A stretch of DNA of 64,000 bases from Siphlonurus alternatus (GCA_949825025.1 OX463784.1:21674868-21738867); one strand, 5' to 3'; shown: positions 1 to 12,454, counted from the stretch's first letter. Made by a program: numbers and translations. Notes: generated by a model not told the origin, from the sequence alone.

Positions 1-49
1 TGATTGAAAATAAAATTATCTTGAAGCAACGTCAAATGGATTATATTTG

Positions 50-193
50 ATATCGTCGCCTTAGAATAAAAGTGCCCTAAGCACCACGACCTTTCGATGC
101 AAATGTGAGCCTTATGCTACAGTAACATAAGGCTCACATTTGCATCAAAACCTCGTGGTGCTTAGGGCACTTCTAATCTGAGGTGACGATATT
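50..193. repeat. Perfect-hairpin MITE (single copy here)
   Basis: The left arm, with the core AAAGTGCCCTAAGCACCACGA followed by ATGCAAATGTGAGCCTTATG, is repeated inverted on the right around a short loop near 117-127. The ends read ATCGTCGCCT on the left and AGGTGACGAT on the right. Arms match over almost their whole ~65-nt length with only a few mismatches, which implies a young insertion or active folding. No coding capacity. The terminal TCGTCGCCT resembles the ends of another foldback family in this window (22995-23124). Confidence 0.8.
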
Positions 194-1077
194 AAATATC
201 CAGCAGTTCAGATTTATTATAAGAGCTATTTTCTTGTCTCTAAACGTTGAAAGTAAACTCTATAGTAAAATGTCTTGTTCTGAATCTCATGCAATTGTGG
301 CTTCAGTTTTGACATAAAAATATTGTATACTCTTCGATTTAGAAAATTTCCTTTATCAGCCTTGTTAATCACCTTCAGTTTTCGCTGTAAAAAGTATTGT
401 TCTGAGATGACAAGTGTACATAACACAAGCCCACAGCTGCCTATTTATCCAAACTTTTATTCAATTCACTATTATCCTAAGAGTTTTTGAGCATCCTATA
501 GGGTGTTCATGAATCAGTTTTGGCATTTCTTCCGCGTCCTTCATCTAGGATTTTTTACTGTGATTTTTCTCTTCTGTATTGGTTGTGTATTTTACCCTTT
601 GACGTGTCTTACCCATGCATAATGCTTTATTTCTACTTGATATTAATATATGCATAAATGCATAAATGTATTTGGAATTGGACGAATAAAAAGAATTTGA
701 ATTTTGTTCCACTACACAAACAGGCTAATGTAGGGAATGTAGCTAAAAAAATAACACTCGTACAATGATTTTTTTATGGTATTGTAAATGCGTTGGTTAC
801 ATGAAATCGATAGAGCTTGACTATCAAGGCCACGGGAGTCTAGGTGCGATAAAATAGTGCCATTATTAACAAAGAGGACAGTCAAAATTCACACGCTACG
901 TCACGAGGTGGCTCCACGGGGCGTCTAGGCGAAGAGAGAAAGTAACAAAAACTATTCTTATGACGCTGCCCTTGCTCACCAGTATTACTTACATCATAGA
1001 CAAAAAGCATCGTGGTTTTGTCATATTTTATTGCTAAATTTTATTGAGAATACTATCGATTGATCTCAGAGCTAGGT
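194..1077. other. Non-coding AT-rich DNA, no gene seen
   Basis: The short open frames here (for example on the minus strand at 226-426) show no domain, codon bias or splice context. Nothing recognisable was found apart from AT-rich sequence with a few moderately GC-rich patches around 840-990. Confidence 0.5.
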
Positions 1078-1170
1078 ACACTCGTCACCTTGGAAAATTT
1101 CCCGCTTGTTAATCACTATGCCCTGTGCTATTCAAGGAGCAAGGCTGCAAAGGGAAATTTTTTGAGGCAT
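1078..1170. repeat. Diverged foldback MITE, GTCGCCTCGG family
   Basis: The left part reads CTCGTCACCTTGGAAAATTT then CTTGTTAATCACTATGCCCT. The right part reads AGCAAGGCTGCAAAGGGAAA. This matches the copies at 22995-23124, 48182-48293 and 59650-59774, but the middle is shortened. Non-coding. Confidence 0.65.
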
Positions 1171-2120
1171 CCAGTCATAAGTTTCTTATATTGATAAAAA
1201 AAAATACAGCATGACTTATTGACATCTATGTCCCTGCAAGTCACATTAAAATCAAGACAGGTAGTTCCGAGATCTGTATATCAACACTGTCTTATGAGAT
1301 TCATTCATAAATGGATGACAAATAGTGTTCATTTTTTTATTCTAAACTGCCTTCTTCATAATAAAATTTTGATTAGTATATTTAAATATATTTAATGCTT
1401 CGGAGCCACGGTGCCATTCTCTGACAGAATTCCCAATGATATTGACATTGTTATTGCATTTACATTGCTAATTTCTCATGATTTGTCATTAAATGTATAT
1501 ATAATAAGTAATTTCAAAACATAACTCCCTAGGTAATTATAAAACTAAATAAATTGATAATATACAACTAATTTAAATTTTAATTGTATAAAATTTAAAA
1601 TTAAAAAATATAAACATAAAATATTTAAAATTTTAATAAAAAATAATTTTTCTAATTTTTATATATTTATTTTTTTTTTTTTTTTTACCAAAATTTTAAC
1701 ATTCTTAGATTCTAATATGATACAGTCTGAGATACACCATCAAATATCAAAACACTCCAAATTGTAAATTCAAATTCTAAATAAAAATACATATTTCACT
1801 TGTAAGCTATACATATAGTCACAATAATACAAGTACTGGAGTACTGCAGCTCGTTGTATCAAAAATAAAATGCATGTTTGAAAGAAAATATAGCCAATGG
1901 CATTAATATTTGTTTAAATATTGGATTCGGAAAATTAATGGATGAAAAATGATAAAGAAAATTGTAATAAATATAAATTAATTTTGATTTTAAATTCTTT
2001 ATTACTTGAATTATAAGAAACTGAATCAATTTTTACAATCAATCAAATTAAAATTCAATTCAATCCCAACGCTATCAAAATTATCATGATCTTTAGATAC
2101 ATTACCGACTAACACAACTT
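1171..2120. other. AT-rich non-coding DNA
   Basis: Long A/T runs, including poly-T near 1670-1686. No gene, RNA or structured repeat could be supported. Confidence 0.5.
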
Positions 2121-2149
2121 CCAGATAATGAATAACCAGATAACCTACA

Positions 2150-2335
2150 TATATGTTACACACTGGGGTGTGAGCTCTGTGGTGGCGCCTCTAGCGAGAC
2201 TTTCTTGCATTACTGACACGCCCAAGCCAGGGTTCAAACCGGGGACAACACGCGCACGTGCGTAACAAAGCACAGGAATTAATCTGGCGGTGTTGCAAAA
2301 TCCGGTCCGTTAACCTTTAAACCAGGTTTTATATA
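2150..2335 (-). repeat. Possible tRNA-headed SINE remnant
   Basis: A GC-rich island in AT-rich DNA. On the minus strand it contains CCGGTTTGAACCCTGG, which resembles a Pol III B box at two or so mismatches. No convincing A box or cloverleaf was found, so a functional tRNA gene is unlikely. It could also be a fragment of another repeat. Confidence 0.3.
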
Positions 2336-3780
2336 TGTAATATTATATTTTATAATTATAAAAACCTGAAAATAAATTAAATCTTATAATTAGTTTCATT
2401 AAAAAATATTTAAATTTACGTACTATATATTTTATTATTATTTTTTTAATTTATTATCACATATATTTTGATTTTATTGGTATGTACTAGATTATGATTA
2501 AAAATTGTATGAAAATATTAATGTAGTTTTAAAATTATACAGTAAAGTGCACTGGCAAGCAGCAATTTGTTATCGTCACGGGAACCTTTATGCGGGTACA
2601 ATTAATATAATTTAATCAGTATTGAAGAAAAAAGAGGTAAAGCAATGTATAAGAAATGAATAAAAAGAATAATAATGGAGTCATTAGAGAAGATTATACG
2701 GATTTTCAAGGTAATTAAATAACTTATAATACACTTGATTTTTAATTTATGTATCAACTTGATATATTGTCAAATGAACATGACAAGTACATGTAATTCA
2801 TTACGAATTACATTGTAAACTTACATGTAATAAATTCATCATTTTCCACGCCACTTGTTACAAAAACTAGAATCATAATCACAATGCGTAACGCACTTAA
2901 TTACAAATTTATACATAGTACTAAAAAGACCCATTATAGTTAAGTTATGTGACAACTATATCAATATTTTATCGATAAAATTACCCAAGTGAAACCATAA
3001 CGTTATTAACTGTGGGAAAATTATCTGTAACTAATTAATGAGTTCGTAAATTACTATAGTTATAAATTTTTGCATTTATGTTTCGCTTGATTTAACATTG
3101 ATGGTAACATACGTAATTTAAATACCATACTTTCCTTTTTTTTTAAGATTATGATAATTTAAAACACCAAGATTTGTATATCAGGAAATCTTTTAAGTGA
3201 TGGAATTTTTTTAATGAGGAACATTTTGTAATAAAATTATTTAAAATATAGCTTGTTATATTATTTTAAACGTTTACTTTGGCAATTATTTTTTTTACGA
3301 AATTCATGGATACATTTAAGGTAATATAATACAGTTCTTATATAAAATGTATATAATACCTTTAAAATGCTGCATAATTCATGCACTTGAGTGTACATTT
3401 TTTTTTCTTTTCCTTCATTATATTTATTTTTAAAAATTTCATAAATCAATTCATTTCGCAAGACAACTTTTCTGTTTAACAAATTATTGTAATTAAAATA
3501 TATTGGAAATTATGAAATAAAAATGTGATATCTCCAATGCCAAATTACGTAAAAATATAAAGATTCTTACATTTGATAATACTGTAAAAAATAAATTATC
3601 AATAGAAAGAATAACAAAAATCATTCATGCATGAAAATAATAAATTTAATAAAAAAATAAAACATTGATGATCAATTCTTTCACAATAAGTGATTCAAAA
3701 TGAGGTTGAACAGGAGTTAACAATTAAATTAAAACTTAATTATAATTACAATACACCAAGGTAATCTTCTTAATAATAAA
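2336..3780. other. AT-rich intergenic DNA upstream of cuticle gene 1
   Basis: No coding or structured element seen. Short open frames on the minus strand (such as 3261-3482) have compositionally random sequence and no splice or promoter support. Confidence 0.5.
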
Positions 3781-3978
3781 TAATCTAGATTTAAAAGGAT
3801 CCACCACACCCATAGCCTGCACGAGGATGGTGAAAGGTTTAAAAGACGTCAGAGGCGGGTGGGGATGGTTTCAATGTTACATAATTCCTCACATCATATT
3901 GGCCCTATCTTTATGGTGGGGTGGGTGTCGATCGACTCTCACTTTTTCCTCCCTATTCACCCTACCCCTGTCGATTGG

Positions 3979-3986
3979 TATATAAA
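3979..3986 (+). promoter_or_regulatory. TATA box of cuticle gene 1
   Basis: TATATAAA lies about 65 bases before the ATG at 4049, giving an expected transcription start near 4009-4017. The sequence upstream (3790-3960) is less AT-rich than its surroundings and is probably the proximal promoter. It lacks the palindrome-containing block shared by genes 3-6. Confidence 0.7.
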
Positions 3987-4048
3987 CCAGAGTTAATGTT
4001 AGTTGAACATCGTTTCACACTAAAGAAACAATCAACACTAACTTTAAC

Positions 4049-5141
4049 ATGGCTTTCAAGGTAAGAGCTTAAGATTTTTCTTTTACTTAAGTTCTAATAT
4101 GATTTATAGGTATGTAGTTTATTTTAGTATTTATTATTGCATTATATCATGCACTTTACTGAATAGTTATTTCGAATATCTTTAGTAGATCCAAAATTTT
4201 GCTAGATAAGAGTAATAGAGAAAATGATGGATAATGCAGCAAGTTAAAACAATATCAAATGAAGTATTAAATTTGTTTGAAATTAGAAATTTTATATTGA
4301 AAGTTTAGAAATTATTAGAATTATGCAATATTTTAATTAATAAAAAAAAATTTGTTTAAAATGGTACAAAAAAATCATTTATGAAAGATAGTTAAAAAAT
4401 AATGAAATTCTCGTTGCTAAAAACACAATGTTCCTGTTTTTCTTGAAAGAAAATAGCTTCTTCATAGCTTGACTCTACTCTACGACATATTGTGTTAAAA
4501 CAATAATTATCTATAACTATTTTATTGCTTTAATTAATAAAAATCCTTCTACGTTACTACAGTTCCTCGCCTTCGCCGCTGTTATCGCGGTTGCCCGCGC
4601 CGGAGTGCTCGCTCCCGCGGTCTCTACCTATGCCGCTGCCCCTGCCTACAGCGCACCCCTTGCCTATGCCGCACCCGTGGCCCGCCCCGTCGCATATGCC
4701 GCCCCCGCCTACGCTAAGGTTGCTGCCCCCGTGGCCTACGCCGCTGCCCCCGCTGTCGCTAAGGTTGCTGTCGACACCGACTTCGACCCCAACCCTCAGT
4801 ACAGTTACGCATACGACATCCAGGACGCCCTTACCGGAGACAGCAAAGGACAACAGGAGACTCGTACTGGAGATGTCGTGAGGGGATCTTACAGCCTTGT
4901 GGAGCCCGATGGCACCCGTCGTACCGTCGAGTATACCGCTGATGATGTTAACGGATTCAACGCCGTTGTTCACCGCGAGCCTGCCGTTGCTAAGGCTGTC
5001 GTTGCTGCCCCTGCTGTGGCTAAGATCGCTGCCCCCGTCGCCTACGCCGCCCCCGTGGCTCGCGCCTACGCTGCCCCCGTTGTGGCTCACCCCGCACCCC
5101 TGGCTTACGCCGCCCCCGTCGCCAAGACTTTCATCCACTAA
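4049..5141 (+). CDS. RR-2 cuticular protein, gene 1 (2 exons, 196 aa)
   Basis: Structural cuticle protein, predicted to be secreted by epidermal cells and to bind chitin. Exon 1 is 4049-4060 (MAFK), followed by a GTAAGA donor, a 502-bp phase-0 intron and a TACTACAG acceptor. Exon 2 is 4563-5141. Residues about 1-17 form a signal peptide ([17 protein letters not shown], likely cut before Gly18). Arms rich in AAPA, YAAP and VAKV flank an extended Rebers-Riddiford RR-2 domain at residues about 77-143, containing [28 protein letters not shown] and [14 protein letters not shown]. The protein ends in AKTFIH rather than the AYAKAYLG of the other five. It is the most diverged and isolated member, 13 kb upstream of gene 2. 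Exon 2 is strongly GC-rich against the AT-rich background. Family assignment is firm; stage and tissue of expression cannot be told. Confidence 0.95.
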
Positions 5142-7009
5142 ACAACGGAGTCTACTAAGCTACCTGTCCTAAATTAATTGTAATATATTTTTTTGTATTT
5201 ATATACCTTTGTATTATATAATATTTTTGCATATACCCATTTGTGCTTGACATAATTATCTAATGTATTATATGTACTGCTAAATTGCTGTGTATTTCGC
5301 ATGTTGTGAAGGATAGTAAATTATTGTGTGCAGTTTAAAAATATTGTATTTTTATTTTAAATTCATAAACCAATTACCAATATAATCTATATAATAATAA
5401 TTCTTTATTGGGTTAAAAAAAAATACATTGTTTGGAGGGAAAAATAATAATAAATAAACATTCAAAACCCAATTGGTAAATGTAAAAGACGAAAGTCCAT
5501 ACACAAAATGCGTACATTCACCCAAAGAAAATAAAATAAATCAGACAATAATATTGTAACTAATTCGTCAAAATGGAAATGGAAATATATAGAAATATAA
5601 GTTCAAAATTTCACTGAAAACGTAATAGTTTTAAATATTGCAGATTAAAATTTGACACATTAAAAAAATTAGTTAAGAATGAGTTAAGAGATAATCTCTA
5701 TGATATAATAAGAAAATATATAAATTATATTAATATAAAATAAAAAAAATATGATAATATATTGCAATTTTCACCACAGGTGTACTATAATATTACCTGT
5801 TATAAAAATGCAAGGTAACAGTAATAGTTCTCTGTTAATATATATATATAGGTTAGGTGTGTTTCAAATCTTTGAAATTAATAGTCTCTGTAGCTTGGCG
5901 GAGACAATTAAAGGCGTGGATTCTGTAAGGAGTTGGGAGGAGAATAATGATGATGTAATAAACTCGCGGTCACCGCTCTGCTGTATGACCTCGTTTTTCA
6001 CAACTCGATTGCTGCAGCTTGTTGTTTAGCCTTTAGGCAATTTTTACCACGATAATTAGGAACATAATACAGAAAGCAAAAGTTTATAAAATATTTTAAA
6101 CATTTTCTTATATATTATAGAAATTACAGTATTTTTTCAATATATTATTTTATTTCGTTTAGTTAAATGTCAATAATAATAATAAAAAAATATATTTTTT
6201 GGGGTGTTCTGTATGGACTGTATATAATTGAATTAAAGTTAGTGTAAAAATACTTTTTTGGAGAACAAAAATATTTAATAAATATTAAAAAGTAAATGTA
6301 TTCGTGACTTATGTTTATACAAACTGAAAAATTTAAAATGATTAGTTTTTTTATTGTAGTTCTTTTTGGGTGTCAAGTTAATAAATTTGTGAATAACAAT
6401 GTGTTTGTATCATGGCATTATATTTTTGGAGAAAATTTAAGTCATGTTGAAAAAAAAACTATTATTATTTCATTCTAATTTTCATAATCTCAAAATTAAA
6501 TACAATATAAGTGTATAATAATCCGCAGATTGTATTAAAAAATTAATTCGTTATTATATAAGATTATTTGTAAAATAAACAAGTGTCATTTGCAATAAAG
6601 GCTACTTTTAAATATAGGAAATTAGGAAAATAGCTCTTAATGAGAAATGCTTGTTTAACAATTATTTCAGTTAAACGCCTGAAAGTTCTGCAGCCCTTCG
6701 TGCACCCGTGTGCTTACACACAAGGTGGGGTGCCTAACGTACAGGCGCCGAGGAATTAAACTTGCTATGGCAATGTTACTTTTCATTCGATTGTTATCAC
6801 TTTTTATTAGCTTTGCTTTGTATTGTCAAACAAAACAATGTTACAAACATGTAAAAATTCATCTATCCCTTAGTTTGTGTACAGTATTATATTAAGTATA
6901 TTAGAAAATTTCTCATCGAGTATTTTGGTAGTGAAGTGGTTTTAAAAGTGTTTTGTTGTTTACATAGTATTGGTCAATCAATTCGTTTACATCCTCATAA
7001 TAATAACAC
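5142..7009. other. 3' flank of gene 1 and AT-rich intergenic DNA
   Basis: The first ~200 bases are the probable 3' UTR. No canonical AATAAA occurs immediately after the stop, and the nearest good one is near 5447. The remainder is AT-rich. The open frames at 5751-6029 and 6710-6895 lack domains or coding bias and are not called. Confidence 0.45.
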
Positions 7010-7168
7010 TAAAGCCGGTATTACACGATACAATTATTCTGATTATTGTATACAATTTTTCCTTACAAGAAAATTTAATCTCCATTTGTTTGTATTCAGA
7101 CGAAATTTTCTTGCAAGAAAAAATTGTATACAATAATCAGAAAAATTGTATCGTGTAATATAGGCTTA
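7010..7168. repeat. Foldback MITE, TTACACGATACAATT family, copy 1
   Basis: The left end TAAAGCCGGTATTACACGAT is answered at the right by an inverted ATCGTGTAATATAGGCTTA. An inner arm (TTGTATACAATTTTTCCTTA) is also inverted. A short central part contains TTTGTTTGTATTCAGACG. Non-coding, about 159 bp. The element is probably mobilised in trans by an unseen DNA transposase. A second copy starts under 1 kb away. Confidence 0.8.
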
Positions 7169-7984
7169 ACGGTCGTCAACGAAATACGAATTAAACACCA
7201 TCAACGCACGTAGTGTATTACATTTGTTAAATGAAGGTCAATATCTGCACCTCCTCTTATTATTACTCATACCTTGGAAGCCAAACGTCTTTCATAACGT
7301 TACGCATATAGCCTCTTTTACTTGTTAGACATTATTAACGCCTCCGTCGGTACGTATATACAAAAAACTAAAGGTGTAAAATTTCAAATCAGTAAGCAAT
7401 CTCCTTGCAAATCAAGTAGTTAAAATGTCGATCATAAAGTAATTCACAGATACTTCTGGAGCAAGCTGTCGTGAATCAGATGATAATTTTTATGATTGTG
7501 GCTGGTGAAAGTAAACTACATCCAACACATTCGTTTCAACCTGTTATTCCGGCAGTATGCAACATTGAGTCTAAGTTACATAAGATGACCAGTTGATAAT
7601 GAAAGTGAAATACTTATTTATAAACGAATTGTTCTATATGTTTTTACTTACATTATTGTAGCTACTGAAGTGAGAACAATAACTTTATTTATAGATATTT
7701 TAAGGATGATTATTAGCATTGAGTAAAAAATAGTTTCATGTATAAATATGCCGATTTGACTAAAAACTTCAGAAGTTCTCATTTAGAACAATGTTAATCT
7801 TAAATACTGAATATCTAAAAAAATCTTCCCGATTTTTGACTTTTTTTTTTTTTTTTCAAGACAAATAATTTTGTGTCAGGAAGGTTTGCTACAATTTTCA
7901 GAGTAGTGTATACTATAAGCTTATTTTACACCAATTTTTTTTTTCCAGCAAACCAATAATTCTTTTGTCCTTTATTTTATGGAC

Positions 7985-8128
7985 TAAAGCCGGGTTTATA
8001 TAGACGGTACAATTTTGCATACAATTTTTCCTTACAAAAAAACTTAAAACTCTATTTGTTTGTATTGAGATGACATTTTCTTGTAAGGAAATATTTTATT
8101 CAAAATTGTATCGTGTAATGCAGGCTAA
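7985..8128. repeat. Foldback MITE, TTACACGATACAATT family, copy 2
   Basis: Same ends (TAAAGCCGGG on the left, ATTGTATCGTGTAATGCAGG on the right) and the same central TTTGTTTGTATTGAGATG as the copy at 7010-7168, in the same orientation. The left arm is more degraded. Confidence 0.75.
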
Positions 8129-9411
8129 AAAATATTTTCGGTTCAACATCGAAAAATATTAAGCAATAGTGACACTAATTAATCCATCAATAATCGCCAT
8201 ACGTTCATGGTTTATGTTACAAATCTAACGAATACAATCATCATAGAGTAATAATTAAAATGATGATTTTATAATCATAATTTGCCTCACTCACTGGAGG
8301 AAAATTCCTTTAATTTGCAGTATACAATTATTTATAATTTTTAAAATTCAAACAGCTATTAATTAGCTCGCTACGCCGATGATGTGCAAGTAATAATTAA
8401 TAAAATTTTGAGAATGCTTAAAAGATTACAAAATTTATATAAAAAATTGTTTGATTTTGATATTTTTTAATTATTTTAAATTATTTAATTAATTATGCAA
8501 TAAACAAAAATATATCATAATAAAATTTAAAACGATAAATTAAATTTAACATTTTTAAACATTAAAAAAAATTAAATATATACATATATATATTTTAATT
8601 AATTTGTTTCGTTTTTTTTTAATTTCTCTTTTTTTTGTTTTTTGTTTTTGTTTTTTGCTTATTATTCTGAGACGCGATTTGTTATTGATGGCAAACCAAG
8701 ACTCAGTTATCTTATGACTTTTACGCACACAAACTCGACCATTTGTATAATATAAAATTAAATATACCTTACTATAGAAGTTTATTACAAAGGTTATAAA
8801 AGTAGAAGGGGTACACGGAACTTGATAAATGCAGTTCAAATGCACTTTATAAATGCAACGACAGGTGCAGTAAAACATGCAAATAAATAAAATGCAGTAG
8901 CTAACACACAAAATGTACAAGTATAGTAAGAAAGTTGTAAAGTGCTTTCTATGGTAGTTTTAAAAAAATACGTATCACCTTTATGTAATATATATTTCTA
9001 GAAACTGCTACTTTATTCTACAAGTTTATAAAATTATAAAATTCTTAACACGTAATTTCCATTAATTAGATGACCATATCTGTATAATATTTTTATAAAA
9101 TGAAAAATTGAGTAAGCTGTCACAAATGTCACATTTAAAATTTGGAATTGAATAAAATTAAATTTCGTAATGAAATTTGCATGTATTTAATTCCAAAAAA
9201 GGTAAAAATATATTTATTTGCAAAATAATTTCTAAAATAGGAAAGCTACCTATCTAATGTATTCAAAGACTTTACAGCAATTAAAAATAATAAAAAACAA
9301 ACACCAACAAAATTGGATATAAACGTTACAAACACGTTAAAAAAAAAACTAAAAAATGTTGTGTCATCGACTGTTTGTGAAGATAATTTAGTAAAAAGTA
9401 CACCACCGTTC
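8129..9411. other. AT-rich non-coding DNA
   Basis: No gene seen. The minus-strand open frame at 8555-8920 is low-complexity (Lys- and Ile-rich towards its end) and has no start context or domain. The frame at 9246-9476 runs into the 5S-like repeat. Confidence 0.45.
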
Positions 9412-9516
9412 CCTGACAAACGTTCATGCCAGTAAATCAATAACATAGTTCTCGGCCGATCACTGAAGTCAAACAATTAACTCCAAGCCTGATCAGTTCC
9501 TGGATGAGTGACCATA
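9412..9516 (+). repeat. 5S-rRNA-headed SINE, left part of a split copy
   Basis: The sequence TTCTCGGCCGATCACTGAAG, then TCCTGGATGAGTGACC, follows the second half of animal 5S rRNA (TTCTCGTCCGATCACCGAAGTTAAGC ... TTGGATGGGTGACC). It then continues, after a 640-bp foldback insertion, into the SINE body at 10161. The upstream portion (about 9412-9447) is a weaker 5S match. A SINE3-type element fits better than a 5S gene, because the body is shared with 41090-41390 and the rRNA part is mutated. Confidence 0.7.
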
Positions 9517-10160
9517 GTAAAGTGCGCGCTAGAAAAAAAAGTTGAGTTAGTATTTTCTAAAAATAGTTCAAGTAGTCCTCCATATCAAACCAAAATTCAA
9601 AAAATTCTATCTCAAATAGGTTTGCCTGAAAAAAATTCCAAAGTCTGAGTGAACGCGTCGCTTAACATGGGGCCTTACCTGACAAAGACCCTCGAATATC
9701 TCGAAAAAATACACCGTTAGGTGGTATGAAAAAAATATAGTGATGTTCTATGACCCAAGCTTTAACCAAAAACCGATTAAAAAAAATTTCGTTCGAATCC
9801 ATTTTTCCGTAAAAAAATAATAAAAAATCTTATGGGAATTAACATGGTAGATTTTCTTGATTTTTTTACGGAAAATGGATTCGAGATAAATTTTTTTTAA
9901 TCGGTTTTTGGTTAAAGCTTGGGTCATAGAACATCACTATATTTTTTTCATACCACCTAACGGTGTATTTTTTTGAGATATTCGAGGGGTTTTGTCAGGT
10001 AAGGCCCCATGTTAAGCGACGCGTTCACTCTGACTTTGGAATTTTTTTCTGGCAAACCTATTTGAGATAGAATTTTTTGAATTTTGGTTTGATATGGAGG
10101 ACTACTTGAACTATTTTTAGAAAATACTAACTCAACTTTTTTTTCTAGCGCGCACTTTAC
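9517..10160. repeat. Long foldback element, copy 1 (~644 bp)
   Basis: Two ~310-bp inverted arms. Outer ends are GTAAAGTGCGCGCTAG and CTAGCGCGCACTTTAC, exact complements, so TA flanks of a Tc1/mariner-like TA target are possible. Arms include AGTTGAGTTAGTATTTTCTA, CCCCATGTTAAGCGACGCGT and ACCACCTAACGGTG. The loop (about 9823-9855) reads TTATGGGAATTAACATGGTA. Open frames inside simply read through the arms. It sits inside the 5S-like SINE, so it is younger than that insertion. No transposase is present. Confidence 0.85.
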
Positions 10161-10375
10161 TTTAACAAAAATCACGCTTCTCTCGCCCAGGGATTGCGCA
10201 TATTTCTTGGTTATGAACCATTGCGTTTCTGGTTCATTGACAAAAAATGTAGCGTCCATCCTGACTCAGGTTTTCACATTTCCCTCGTCATAGGTCAGGA
10301 TGGGTTAAAAGTTTTGAGCTGCATGACCCTATTCCGGATGAACTCACGAAACACAGAATTTAGTATTTCAGAAGG
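10161..10375 (+). repeat. 5S-rRNA-headed SINE, right part of the split copy
   Basis: Contains ACAAAAATCACGCTTCTCTC, a TTCATTGACAAAAAATGTAG stretch and GCGTCCATCCTGAC, then ATGAACTCACGAAACAC near 10335. Each block recurs in the same order in the uninterrupted copy at 41090-41390. Confidence 0.7.
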
Positions 10376-11408
10376 TTCAGGGTATCAAACTTTTTAAGTT
10401 ATTACTCGTTATTAGTCAGTCGAAGAATCCAATTGTTGATATAAAATCATAAAATGTAATGAAATTTTAAACACTGTGGGAATAGTAAAGTATTTTTAAC
10501 CCAAGTTATAATTTATTAAAAATAAAATAATTAACAATATTTTCTTAATAAAATTTAACTTGAAGATTATAATGTCACGTTTTTTTATAACATCACGAAT
10601 TTAACATAAATCAAAAATTCTATTTATACAACATGTAATTACATAATTGTCGTGTTTATTTTGACCTAATAGTCTTTTACAATAGCAATAAACAAAACAC
10701 TCATCATTTCAGTATGTCTTTTTTAACCTTTAGCCTTGAAATACATTATGTAAATTAAAGAGAAAAAACGTGAGTTATGAAAAATTAATAAATTTATTAC
10801 CTAGATGACTCCTTTAAAATTATTTAATATATTTTTTTTTTTTCAATAGCTACTTCACGATTTATATATAATTCATAATGACAAGAAATTATGTACCTAA
10901 AATTATAGGTCATCCAGTACATACACTTTTAAGTATGAAATATTTTTGTGATCATAAATTTTATTATACATGTATAAAATCTTATGCAATAATTTAAATC
11001 AGAGTGTAGGTGTTTTTCTTGTTGTTGGGTGGACAAAGTATATAAGGCTTATTTCGATCTAGAGCAACGATATATCTCAAACTGTCTTTTTCTTTCTCTT
11101 TAACTTTAACGTTATAATAATAAGGCTACCTAGTAATAACCAAATCAAGTATGATAGCTTTTTATACTCCTACATATACAGATTATAAAATATTTATTTC
11201 TAAGTACTTTCTTTAAAATAATGTTTTGATGAATTGTATTTGACGTTATAGTGTAAAACCACAACCACATAATAACATAATAATAAATGACTGCATGATC
11301 ATATTTTACATCTTTAATGCCTGCCAACTACTTGTATGTTGTAACATATAAATGCATTTTAAAGTATATATTTTAACACACTTCTTTATAAATAATCCCT
11401 GTTGTAAG
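10376..11408. other. AT-rich non-coding DNA
   Basis: No gene, RNA or defined repeat seen. The only long frame is a random-looking minus-strand one at 11145-11327. Confidence 0.45.
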
Positions 11409-11625
11409 ATACTGGTCACCAGGTTATGACCGAGAGAACCATGGAAACCTCAGTCAGAATGGTCGGCAATTAATGAAGGATGCAATCAACCACCTCCCGG
11501 ATTCACGTATGTGTGTTCTTATTCATACCATCATACGGAAAAGTTTTGGCGGTGGTTGGGATCGAACTCACGATTTTTCAATTATATAAAAATCGGATAC
11601 GCATACCACTGCGTCAAGTGCTCAG
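11409..11625 (-). repeat. tRNA-headed SINE (full-length-like)
   Basis: On the minus strand it begins GAGCACTTGACGCAGTGGTA, which contains an A-box-like TGACGCAGTGGT. About 35-40 bases later comes a B-box-like GAGTTCGATCCC. The non-tRNA body follows, with GGGAGGTGGTTGATTGC, ATTGCCGACCATTCTGACTG and GAGGTTTCCATGGTTCTCTC. Body fragments recur near 26671, 30541 and 34371. The tRNA part lacks a good acceptor stem, so this is a SINE head and not a tRNA gene. Confidence 0.65.
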
Positions 11626-12454
11626 TTAATTGATAATTATATAAGGTAAAAACAGATAATTTGTTTTCAAGTGCTTTAATAAACATGAAGTACATATGTT
11701 AAAATAAATGTTTTCTCATTAAAGCAAACGTGTATTTTTTATATACAAATTTAATAGCAGTGATCGAGTTCAATATTGTACACGCTTAGAGGCAAAATTG
11801 CATTTCACCTAATAACTCTAATAAGTATAATATAAATGTTACACCAGTATACATTTTTTTTTATTTAAACCAATAAAAATTTACAACTGTAATTTTAAAC
11901 TTTCGTTGATACTTTTTTACTATTGCTTTAAAATAATTCATACAAAATAACGCTTGGAAATATCGAATGATATAAGAGTGGATTACAAAACTTATGCAGT
12001 TATAAGACATGAAATTAGCTGAAAAAATTATGTACTTTTTTTATAGTTTTATTGCTTTGTTAATATATTTTATTTAGACGTGTGTAAAGATTAATATTCT
12101 GCAAAACAGAAATAAAAAGATGCAATTTTGGAGATATAGTAAAAGAAGAGCACTCACAATCAGTCCAACCATATAAAAAATAGACTCAAGTTCAACCCGC
12201 TATTATAAACTCTATGAATACTTTAAGTTCCAGCACAATTATAACACTTGCCATAAAGATAAATTTGTACTTGCTCGTCACAGAACATCAGCTTATCAAA
12301 AAGGATTTTTATAAAGTGCACAAAAGTTGTTTAATCATATAAAGTGAAAATGTTTCTGTTCATATTCATATACATACATATTCATAATTATTATGAATGT
12401 GTAATGACTTGTATTTATTGTAAGATTAATAAATTTCTTACTTTTCTTTCTTTA
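11626..12454. other. AT-rich non-coding DNA
   Basis: Nothing beyond AT-rich sequence was recognised. Confidence 0.45.

Noticed and set aside
8555..8920. 121-codon minus-strand open frame
   Set aside because: Low-complexity Lys/Ile-rich second half arising from a T-rich tract and no recognisable domain.
9412..9516. A functional 5S rRNA gene
   Set aside because: It is mutated within the internal promoter region, interrupted by a foldback, and shares non-ribosomal body sequence with the copy at 41090. A SINE explains it better.
11540..11625. A tRNA gene on the minus strand
   Set aside because: A- and B-like boxes are present but no acceptor stem or plausible anticodon arm can be drawn, and SINE body sequence follows.
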